The translations under genes were made by a program, and so were the position numbers. Under the pieces are notes generated by a model that was not told where the DNA came from, ran no database searches, and saw nothing but the letters and a program-made list of their open reading frames with translations. Shown here piece after piece: positions 1 through 6,221 of a stretch of DNA of 23,131 nucleotides. The number at the start of each line of letters is the position of its first letter. Positions within the stretch are counted from its first letter, which is position 1. Where the stretch lies: positions 1 to 23,131 of the forward strand of contig CAMBEY010000012.1 in the NCBI GenBank assembly GCA_945865705.1, read 5' to 3'. This DNA comes from Candidatus Sulfopaludibacter sp. SbA3. GTDB taxonomy: Bacteria > Acidobacteriota > Terriglobia > 2-12-FULL-54-10.

Positions 1-2
1 AG

Positions 3-260
3 AATTATTTCGGAACTTCCTTTCGTCAAAAAATGCAGGAGTGGCTGGAAACTGCCAAGCCCATACAGACGGAGAAACCGCTCGGTCCTCCCGTCGAGGC
101 TGTCCTGCAAAAAACCAATGGTGAACGCATCCTCCTGATGAACCCCGGAGTCTTCGGGGGGGGGGCAAGAGTTATGAAGAACTGCTCTGCTGCGAAGGCG
201 ATCTCACGCTTGAAGACAAGTCGGAGTTTCGCCGCGAGGTTTATTGCCGTGGCAAACTAA
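3..260 (+). CDS. N-terminal part of a frameshifted polymer-forming protein (partial at left edge)
   Basis: This reading frame is open from the first bases of the window, so the true start lies outside it. An internal ATG at 33 is probably not the start. The frame encodes a polar, helical-looking stretch and reaches the residues NPGVFGGG at the ten-G run (156-165). After the run it gives an Arg/Ser/Ala-rich sequence of no recognisable type and stops at 258-260. The frame two positions away becomes sensible exactly at this point and continues as a hexapeptide-repeat protein to 970. I therefore read 3-165 as the N-terminal part of the same gene, and 166-260 in this frame as out-of-frame sequence. 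The family is inferred only from the downstream half. Confidence 0.55.
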   Translation, partial: NYFGTSFRQKMQEWLETAKPIQTEKPLGPPVEAVLQKTNGERILLMNPGVFGGGARVMKNCSAAKAISRLKTSRSFAARFIAVAN

Positions 261-970
261 AGACCGGCATCGGCGTGCAACTCCAGGCCGTGGCGGGCGA
301 CAGCGACGTTACGCTGGGCGATTTCAATGAAGTGGCCCGCTGGGTGGATGCGGTCGGCAAGATCACACTCAGTCATGGCTGCATGATCCACGCCCGCATC
401 TGTTCGCAAGATTCCATCGAGATGGCCTCGCAAGTAAAGGTCCAGTCGCTATACGCCCCTCTCATCTTTACCAACGGCTACCGCCCCACCGCCAACTATC
501 CCACCATGGATGAAGACACCGAAGAACTCCCTGGCGGCGAGGATGCCGGCAAGGGTGTTGGCGCGATGCCTGCCAATGTTACCCGTCTGGCCCCCGACAC
601 CCTGCTGGTGCGGGGCGACATGGAGCTGAAAGCCGGCAGCCGCGTAACCAGCAACCTGATTGTTCAGGGGACGCTGCGCTCCGGCGCTGATTGCATCTTC
701 ATCGGCGACCTGAAGGCCAGCAGCGTACACTTGGGCGCGCGCAACCAGGCCTTTCGCAACGTGGTTTCCGGCGGCAATGTAAAGGTGGAGGAAGGCTGCT
801 TCATTGGCAAGACCATCGTGGCTGAAACCGATGTGGAACTGGGTGCTGGAACCCGTGTGGGACATCCCGGCAAATTAAGCGTCGTCAGCGCGGGCAACGA
901 AATCAAACTCGCCAAAGACGTGGGCGTCTGGGGAAAGCTGGCCGCCGGACGGCTGGTCTCCACCCTTTAA
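167..970 (+). CDS. Polymer-forming, bactofilin-like beta-helical protein (C-terminal part after frameshift)
   Basis: Read from just after the G run, this frame starts KSYEELLCCEGDLTLEDKSE and continues without a stop to TAA at 968-970. A start-codon-based reading would begin at GTG 275 and give 231 aa. The sequence is rich in short turns of the type G-D/N-L-x-V/L-x-x-G, for example GDMELKAGSRVTSNLIVQG and IVAETDVELGAGTRVG. These fit a right-handed beta-helix of the bactofilin or polymer-forming cytoskeletal family. Such proteins assemble into filaments that scaffold cell-envelope processes; this role is family knowledge, not shown here. The upstream frame joins it if the G run had 11 or 8 bases instead of 10. 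It lies just ahead of an outer-membrane barrel gene on the same strand, so an envelope role is plausible. The family call is moderate because no canonical bactofilin motif was checked. Confidence 0.6.
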   Translation, partial: KSYEELLCCEGDLTLEDKSEFRREVYCRGKLKTGIGVQLQAVAGDSDVTLGDFNEVARWVDAVGKITLSHGCMIHARICSQDSIEMASQVKVQSLYAPLIFTNGYRPTANYPTMDEDTEELPGGEDAGKGVGAMPANVTRLAPDTLLVRGDMELKAGSRVTSNLIVQGTLRSGADCIFIGDLKASSVHLGARNQAFRNVVSGGNVKVEEGCFIGKTIVAETDVELGAGTRVGHPGKLSVVSAGNEIKLAKDVGVWGKLAAGRLVSTL

Positions 971-986
971 GGATTTGAGGCAAATT

Positions 987-1838
987 GTGCAGAATAAAAC
1001 GATGGGAAAGGCCAGCATGAAATTGCCCTTTCTGAACCGGCTGTTAGTTGCAATTTTATCATTATCTTGCCATTTAGGTAAAGCACAGGATACATCTCGA
1101 CAACCATCTGCGGCAGGACTTGACGAAGCTTTTTCCTTGGACATCGGAGGCTTCACGAATTTCGTAAACAACAATTACGGGCGATGGTCTGGCGGCGAAG
1201 CTAAGATTATGTACCGCGGATCAAGATTTTCTCCGAGTTTCAACTATGCCTATCAAAGACGGCCAGAGGGCCACCAATCGACTTTGGGTTTTGATTCCTA
1301 CGTTAATTTCAACCGTTGGTTTTATATCGCGGGAGGAATTGGAGGGGCACCGGAAGGAACGGCGGTACTTTATCCGCAACTACGATACGGAGTAACTGGT
1401 TTCCTCATCGTTCCGGGAGGAAAGGGACTGGTTGCGACACTCGGTGCGTCGCAAGTTCATGGGAAGGATGAGAGCTATAGCCGCACGCTGTCCGCAGGCG
1501 CTCTCTATTACCGTGGCCCGGCAATTGTTAGCGGCAATATCTCATTTAATCGAGCCTATCCTGGAGCTCATCCCTCGAAATCTGGTGCAATGGCAATTCA
1601 ATTTGGAGCCCAAAACAAGTACTGGCTGGGTGCCGGCATGAGCGGAGGAAAGATTGCCTACCAGACAATCAGCCTTGATCCTCTGAACGTCCGGTTCCTT
1701 ACCTACGGCCCCAATATTTTCTTCCAGAAATGGATAACTGAAAAATTTGGCTTTACCCTCAAATATGATTATCAAAATCAGCTTGAGGCCTTCCGCCGTC
1801 ATGGCATTGCTATGAATTTATTCTTTGAATTCCAGTAA
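987..1838 (+). CDS. YaiO-family outer-membrane beta-barrel protein
   Basis: The predicted protein has about 283 aa with a hydrophobic signal segment (MKLPFLNRLLVAILSLS) followed by CHLGKAQ, consistent with export. The mature part shows alternating aromatic and polar strands, many Gly/Tyr/Phe residues (FNYAYQRRPEG, LRYGVTGFLIVPGG, FTLKYDYQNQ) and ends in FFEFQ. This is typical of a C-terminal beta-strand of an outer-membrane barrel and resembles the YaiO outer-membrane domain. I chose GTG 987 because GAGG at 977-980 lies six bases upstream; ATG 1002 or 1017 are alternatives, and 1017 would begin directly at the signal peptide. It starts 17 bases after the polymer-forming gene. Its composition is visibly more AT-rich than the housekeeping genes (1681-1740 is about 47% GC by hand count). 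Precise function is unknown; related barrels are often linked to surface glycans. Confidence 0.6.
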   Translation: MQNKTMGKASMKLPFLNRLLVAILSLSCHLGKAQDTSRQPSAAGLDEAFSLDIGGFTNFVNNNYGRWSGGEAKIMYRGSRFSPSFNYAYQRRPEGHQSTLGFDSYVNFNRWFYIAGGIGGAPEGTAVLYPQLRYGVTGFLIVPGGKGLVATLGASQVHGKDESYSRTLSAGALYYRGPAIVSGNISFNRAYPGAHPSKSGAMAIQFGAQNKYWLGAGMSGGKIAYQTISLDPLNVRFLTYGPNIFFQKWITEKFGFTLKYDYQNQLEAFRRHGIAMNLFFEFQ

Positions 1839-1908
1839 TCTTCACCCGCGCCGCCACCAACAATTACTCAATTCGCCAGACCATCGGCGCAATGCGATTA
1901 CGTACAAC

Positions 1909-3975
1909 TCATCTCGCTGCCGAGGGCGGAGCTGCGCTGGGCGGCCCCGGAGGGCCGGGAGCGCCGGGGAGGCCGGGCGAGCCTGCTGGCCCCCGTTCTC
2001 CCTGCGGGCCGGGCAAGCCAGGAGAACCAGGCGGGCCGGGGGCCAGACCGGGAGAACCTGGCGTTCCGGGGACACCTGGCTGACCGGGACGGCCTGGGGG
2101 GCCGGACGGGAATCTGGGAGAAGCTGGAGGCCCGGCGGGGCCTGGTTGGCCAGGGAGCCCGGGCGGTCCCGGCGGGCCGGGCGGGCCAGACGATTCTTCG
2201 AGAGGCGGCGGTCCGGGTGGCCCCGGCAGGCCGGGTGGAGCTGAAGCGTTTGACGGCAAAACCCGCCACAGTGAAAAGTTGCTCCCAGCCTCAGCGTCCG
2301 CAACCAACTCGAGGTCCAGGCGCTCTCGGAAAGTGTCCATCTGCGATTCGTTCAGGAGTACATAGCCAACGTGATGGGTTAGCGCATCCTCAGGGGTCGC
2401 CTCCTGAAAGAGCGTAACAACATCATGCCTGTAGTCCTTCCCCATCAAGCCATAAGTGAATGACTGATCTGCCGCGTTCAGTATCCTCGCCGGAGGCAGT
2501 TCATCCACGGCGCGAGGCAGCCCGAAGCGCTCTGCTCCTTCACCGTAAGCTTCATTGGAGCTAACCCACTGAAGCGTCAGCGATCCGCTGATCAGCAGAA
2601 ACATCGCCAGAAATGGCAAAAAGAAAACCAGGGATGTCCAGCCGCGTTCGCGATTCAACTCCTCCCACGCGTAGCCGACGAACAGACTCGCCAAAATAAT
2701 GCCCGGCAAGGCGTAGCGGGCAATCAGGTTTCCCGACAAAAGGTAGAGCGCGAAACTTCCCAGAGTTACCAAGTACAAAAGAACCGCGCCGAGCGGAATC
2801 GCCTCCGATGCCATCCGCCTGGAGCGTAGATAGAGCCAAGGAAAGAGAACCAGCGCCGGTATACAAATAACCGTGAAGACGCCGCCCACGCCATTGTCCA
2901 AGGGAGATAAGTAACCGATTTCCCGCCAGGGGTATATGAGCCATTCCCAACTCGGGGTAGCGAATTGAGCGTCGACGGGAACAATGGTCCTTGAGGGAAT
3001 ACCGGGCATACCCAGCAATGACATCGGATAGAGGGGGTTCCCAAACTGGACTAGATTTCTCAGATACCAATATCCTCCCCCAATGAACGCCATGACCGTC
3101 AAAAGGAATAAATTGCCAAGTTTTCTTCGCGGACTGGCCCCGCTCCTCAGCTCAACAAAGATCACAATGGAAAAAATGCACATGGCTGGCGGCACGATGG
3201 AATATTTTGTGCCCGCTGCCATTCCCAGGGATAACCCTACGCATGCAAGATGGAAAAGACTCTGATTTTGAGTTGAATTCCAGCTCACGAGGAAATATGC
3301 CGCCAGCAGAACGCACAGAATCCCGAATGAATCCGTATAGGCAGGGATGCCGAGGTTTACGTATAACGGACAAAGCGCCGCGCAAGCGCTGCCGATGATG
3401 GAAGCTTCGCGGCTTTGTCCCAACGCGCGGGATATTTTATACAGCAGGTAGAGGGACAAGGTAACCGATAAGAACGGGATAACAAAGACAAGGGAGTCAT
3501 TTCCCGCTGCTAAAATCCACCTCAAAAGAAACCCCATATTCTCGGGGTAGTGGAGCTGCGCACCCACTCCGCTCACCAGGCTTCCTGCGTGAGCCCAGGA
3601 GGCCGCGAGCGGCAGGTGATTGGTCAAGGCGTCATATCCCGCCAGATTCCCGCTGCCCGCGAACAAAAGCAGGACGAGGATCGCAAGAATCAATGTGCCG
3701 TAAGCATATCCCCAGCGCCAAGGCTCCTTCGATTGATTGGCCGGGAAGCCCGGAATTCGGGGCTTGAGTAGATATAGTGAAATTCCCAAGATGGCATTGG
3801 CCGCAATGCCGATCCCCAGCAGGAGGCCGGAATGAATCGTTCCGCGACCGTCCGGCCAGTTCAACAGCGCCAACATCTGCGGCGGCACAACGACCGCCGC
3901 AACAGCAAACAGACACAGCACCGGTCCGCGGGGCGGCAAAAAAATCGGCTTGCCAATATGCCCGTCAAAAGGCAT
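1909..3975 (-). CDS. Polytopic GT-C (GT39-like) glycosyltransferase with collagen-like C-terminal tail
   Basis: The 688-aa protein has roughly ten hydrophobic membrane segments over residues 15-470. The first extramembrane loop carries GYDALTNHLP (D115, H120), the acidic plus His-Leu-Pro pattern typical of PMT-like GT-C transferases that use polyprenyl-phosphate sugars. A soluble domain (about 480-574) ends in SNFSLWRV, where proteins of this kind normally stop. Instead, residues 575-688 form a collagen-like tail of about 28 Gly-X-Y triplets (GPP, GLP, GQP, GSP, GER) with two short interruptions, ending in SAAPPSAAR. The tail would follow the usually periplasmic C-terminal domain. The ATG at 3975 is probably not the real start: the two missing N-terminal membrane segments are encoded in another frame up to 4160 (see next entry). 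The gene converges on the YaiO-like gene with 70 bases between. The transferase class is fairly sure; donor and acceptor are unknown. Confidence 0.75.
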   Translation of the reverse strand: MPFDGHIGKPIFLPPRGPVLCLFAVAAVVVPPQMLALLNWPDGRGTIHSGLLLGIGIAANAILGISLYLLKPRIPGFPANQSKEPWRWGYAYGTLILAILVLLLFAGSGNLAGYDALTNHLPLAASWAHAGSLVSGVGAQLHYPENMGFLLRWILAAGNDSLVFVIPFLSVTLSLYLLYKISRALGQSREASIIGSACAALCPLYVNLGIPAYTDSFGILCVLLAAYFLVSWNSTQNQSLFHLACVGLSLGMAAGTKYSIVPPAMCIFSIVIFVELRSGASPRRKLGNLFLLTVMAFIGGGYWYLRNLVQFGNPLYPMSLLGMPGIPSRTIVPVDAQFATPSWEWLIYPWREIGYLSPLDNGVGGVFTVICIPALVLFPWLYLRSRRMASEAIPLGAVLLYLVTLGSFALYLLSGNLIARYALPGIILASLFVGYAWEELNRERGWTSLVFFLPFLAMFLLISGSLTLQWVSSNEAYGEGAERFGLPRAVDELPPARILNAADQSFTYGLMGKDYRHDVVTLFQEATPEDALTHHVGYVLLNESQMDTFRERLDLELVADAEAGSNFSLWRVLPSNASAPPGLPGPPGPPPLEESSGPPGPPGPPGLPGQPGPAGPPASPRFPSGPPGRPGQPGVPGTPGSPGLAPGPPGSPGLPGPQGERGPAGSPGLPGAPGPPGPPSAAPPSAAR
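1930..2253. repeat. GC-rich Gly-X-Y coding repeat (collagen-like minisatellite)
   Basis: This stretch consists of imperfect 9-base units built on GGN-CCN-CCN (read on the - strand). By hand count 1921-2220 is about 79% GC, against roughly half in the adjoining YaiO-like gene. It encodes the collagen-like tail on the - strand. Because GGN and CCN are complementary, the + strand also reads as Gly-Pro-rich Gly-X-Y sequence in one frame (about 1936-2083), but that frame has no independent support. Such arrays can change length by slippage or recombination. Confidence 0.8.
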
Positions 3976-4160
3976 GAAGCTGCAAACAGAGGCAAATAAA
4001 TTGGCGGGTCAAATTTGGCCGGAGAGTACTGGAAGAGAAACCCAAGTTGGGAGAGTTTGGCGAGACTACTGCTTACATACCAACTGGAAAATAGGTAAGC
4101 AGACAGGGATATGATAATGAATGTGGAAGTCACCAGTAAGATCAGGCGGTGTCTTGTCAT
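3861..4160 (-). pseudogene. Frameshifted N-terminal fragment of the GT39-like transferase
   Basis: This frame starts at ATG 4160 and encodes two good hydrophobic segments (LILLVTSTFIIISLSAYLF and YLPLFAASCLLTGILASRFF). It then turns into a Cys/Arg-rich nonsense sequence after the seven-T run (A on the + strand, 3938-3944). The long transferase frame picks up at the same place with LPPRGPVLCLFAVAAV. With eight T (or five) the two frames fuse into one protein of about 750 aa. Only about 3945-4160 is genuine coding sequence; the remainder of this frame overlaps the main gene out of phase. The cause may be a sequencing or assembly error, a real mutation, or slippage-based phase variation. No convincing Shine-Dalgarno sequence precedes 4160. 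Confidence 0.65.
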
Positions 4161-4225
4161 AGGGAAAACTGGTATGACGGTTCCATATTTTGGGGAGTTT
4201 GATCCATGCCCCCGAACGCCTGCAT

Positions 4226-4231
4226 TATACT
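4226..4231 (+). promoter_or_regulatory. Possible -10 element for lepB
   Basis: TATACT (five of six matches to TATAAT) lies about 85 bases upstream of the lepB start, inside the divergent intergenic region. No good -35 hexamer sits 16-18 bases upstream; TTGATC at 4199-4204 is too far away (21 bases). The call rests on the -10 alone. Confidence 0.25.
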
Positions 4232-4241
4232 ACGGTTCAAC

Positions 4242-4266
4242 GACCACGCAGAGTCCCGGCGTGGTC
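4242..4266. promoter_or_regulatory. Inverted repeat in the lepB leader
   Basis: GACCACGC (4242-4249) and GCGTGGTC (4259-4266) are perfect 8-base inverted copies separated by nine bases. The element lies between the putative -10 and the ribosome binding site of lepB. It is followed at once by a direct repeat of GTCCGGAG (4264-4271 and 4275-4282, 11-base period, about one helical turn). It could be an operator or a leader hairpin. No T-run follows, so it is not an intrinsic terminator. Confidence 0.35.
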
Positions 4267-4315
4267 CGGAGATTGTCCGGAGAGGGGGAATTGTGGTACA
4301 TGTAGAAGGATATCT

Positions 4316-4978
4316 ATGAGCAATTGGACTCCACCATCCATACCGGAATCGGCCATACCGGAACCGGCCAGCCCGCAACCGTTCAGCCCGTCGCCTGACA
4401 ACAATTTGCAATTACTTTCCGAGCCATCTCCGGCGGAGAACGGAACCGGATCGGGGCCGGGCGCGTGGCTGCCGCAGTTTCGGGTATGGGTCCGCGATCT
4501 GGCCGTTTCTTTGGCCTTGGCTGGATTCGTAATTCTGTTTCTGTACCAGCCGGTGAAGGTGGAGGGGACCAGCATGGAGCCGCGCCTGACCGATCAGGAG
4601 CGCGCCTTCATCAACAAGTTTATCTATCGTCTGGGCACGGTGGAGCGCGGCGATGTGGTGGTCTTCCGCTATCCCCGCGACGTCAGCAAGTCCTTCATCA
4701 AGCGCGTCGTGGGCGTGCCGGGTGATCGCGTGGAGATGCGCGCAGGCGAGCTTTTCGTGAATGGCTCGCAAGTGCCTGAACCATATATTACCGCTGGTTT
4801 CCGCGGCGAAGATTCCTTTGAACCTGTGAAAGTTCCGGCTGACGAATTCTTTGTGCTCGGCGATCATCGCAACTCCTCCAATGACAGCCGCAATTGGGGG
4901 ACGGTTGCGCAGAAGAATATTTACGGAAAGGCCGAGCTGGTTTACTGGCCAGTCGGCAAGTGGGGACTGCTCGATTGA
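4316..4978 (+). CDS. lepB: Signal peptidase I
   Basis: LepB removes signal peptides from exported proteins at the outer face of the inner membrane. The 220-aa protein starts at ATG 4316, preceded by GAAGGA (4305-4310) with five bases spacing. It has a Pro/Ser-rich cytoplasmic extension of about 50 residues, one membrane anchor (about 61-77), then the peptidase. The catalytic Ser86 lies in EGTSMEPRL and the general base Lys129 in SFIKRVVGVPGD. The GDHRNSSNDSRNWG box is the conserved C-terminal signature. The length is usual for single-anchor type I peptidases. The proline-rich N-terminal extension is common in high-GC phyla and of unknown role. The gene is divergent from the GT39-like transferase and lies 76 bases before carA. 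Confidence 0.95.
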   Translation: MSNWTPPSIPESAIPEPASPQPFSPSPDNNLQLLSEPSPAENGTGSGPGAWLPQFRVWVRDLAVSLALAGFVILFLYQPVKVEGTSMEPRLTDQERAFINKFIYRLGTVERGDVVVFRYPRDVSKSFIKRVVGVPGDRVEMRAGELFVNGSQVPEPYITAGFRGEDSFEPVKVPADEFFVLGDHRNSSNDSRNWGTVAQKNIYGKAELVYWPVGKWGLLD

Positions 4979-5054
4979 ATGGGCGCGCGCCAGCTTGCGT
5001 TTTCTTTCCCAGTCCGTTCCATTTTTATTTATCTAAATATTCGAGAGGTCAGCA

Positions 5055-6221
5055 ATGCCGGTCGCGCTACTAGCGCTTGAGGATGGGACTGTCTTCACGG
5101 GCCGCGCCTGCGGTGCGCGCGGAGAGTGCTATGGCGAGGTGGTCTTCAACACCTCCATGTCCGGCTATCAGGAGATTTTCACCGATCCCTCTTACGCCGG
5201 CCAGATCGTCATTCTCACCAATCCTGAGATCGGCAACTACGGCACCAACCCGGAAGACAATGAAGCCACGCGGCCCTACATTGAGGGCCTGATTGTGCGC
5301 GAGTTTAGTTCGGTGGCCAGCAACTGGCGCAGCCGCGAGCACGCCGAGCAGTTCCTCGACCGTTTCAAGATTCCGGTGCTGGAAGGCATCGACACGCGAG
5401 CCTTGGTGCGCCACCTGCGCACGCGCGGCGTGATGCGCGGCGTGGTGTCGAGCCGTGATATGTCGGCGGATGCGCTGATCGCGAAAGCCCGCGCCATTCC
5501 GTCAATGGAAGGCCGCGACTTGGCCGAGACAGTCTCCACCAAGCACAAGTACGAATGGGACGCGCCTCCGATCGACTTGCCTGCGTGGAAAGCGGCGGTC
5601 TCGCAGAAACTTGATGCTGGCGTTCAACCAGCTCCGCCGTCGCTGCACGTGGTCGCCTACGATTTCGGGATCAAGCAGAACATTCTCCGCCGGCTCGTTG
5701 CCGTGGGTTGTCGCGTTACGGTGGTGCCTGCGCTGACCTCAGCCGAGGAAGTGCTCAGCCTGAATCCCGATGGCGTGTTCCTCTCAAACGGCCCCGGCGA
5801 TCCGGCTCCCCTGCAAGTGGAAGCAGCTAACATCCGCAAGCTCTTCGGCAAGAAGCCCATCTTCGGCATCTGCCTCGGTCATCAAGTGCTGGGCTTGGCG
5901 CTGGGTGGCAAGACTTACAAGCTGAAGTTCGGGCATCGCGGCGGCAATCATCCGGTCATTAATAAGCTGACAGGCAAAGTGGAGATCACCGCGCACAATC
6001 ACGGCTTCGCGGTCGATCCCGATTCGCTGCCCAGCTCGGACGTGGAACTGAGCCACTGGAATCTGAACGACGACACGCTGGAAGGATTCCGCCACCGGTC
6101 GCTGCCGATCTTTTCCGTGCAGTATCATCCGGAGGCCTCGCCCGGTCCGCACGATTCGTTCTACCTGTTCGACGATTTCAAGAAAATGATGGAAGATTGG
6201 CGCACGAAAAGAAATGCCTAA
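5055..6221 (+). CDS. carA: Carbamoyl-phosphate synthase small (glutaminase) subunit
   Basis: CarA hydrolyses glutamine and passes ammonia to CarB for carbamoyl phosphate, the precursor of arginine and pyrimidines. The 388-aa length matches the family. The N-terminal CPSase domain has FNTSMSGYQEIFTDPSYAGQ. The class I glutamine amidotransferase domain follows from about residue 196, with oxyanion loop LSNGPGDP, nucleophile Cys273 in GICLGHQ, and His358/Glu360 in QYHPEASPGP. The start is supported by GAGAGG at 5043-5048, six bases ahead. The end overlaps carB by eight bases, indicating translational coupling. No pyrimidine- or arginine-responsive leader could be recognised in the 76-base gap upstream. 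Confidence 0.97.
   Translation: MPVALLALEDGTVFTGRACGARGECYGEVVFNTSMSGYQEIFTDPSYAGQIVILTNPEIGNYGTNPEDNEATRPYIEGLIVREFSSVASNWRSREHAEQFLDRFKIPVLEGIDTRALVRHLRTRGVMRGVVSSRDMSADALIAKARAIPSMEGRDLAETVSTKHKYEWDAPPIDLPAWKAAVSQKLDAGVQPAPPSLHVVAYDFGIKQNILRRLVAVGCRVTVVPALTSAEEVLSLNPDGVFLSNGPGDPAPLQVEAANIRKLFGKKPIFGICLGHQVLGLALGGKTYKLKFGHRGGNHPVINKLTGKVEITAHNHGFAVDPDSLPSSDVELSHWNLNDDTLEGFRHRSLPIFSVQYHPEASPGPHDSFYLFDDFKKMMEDWRTKRNA

Noticed and set aside
1825..2244. + strand Arg/Gly-rich frames and a 63-codon Gly-X-Y frame over the collagen repeat
   Set aside because: They are shadows of the - strand collagen tail, whose frame is continuous with a clear membrane protein. They have no convincing start site or upstream domain.
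1930..2253. CRISPR-like or satellite array
   Set aside because: The units are 9-base codon triplets with degenerate third positions, not spaced identical repeats; coding for Gly-X-Y explains them.
4981..5010. Intrinsic terminator after lepB (GGCGCGCGCC palindrome followed by a T-rich stretch)
   Set aside because: The palindrome leaves only a three-pair stem if a loop is allowed, and the T-rich part is ten bases away and broken by C.
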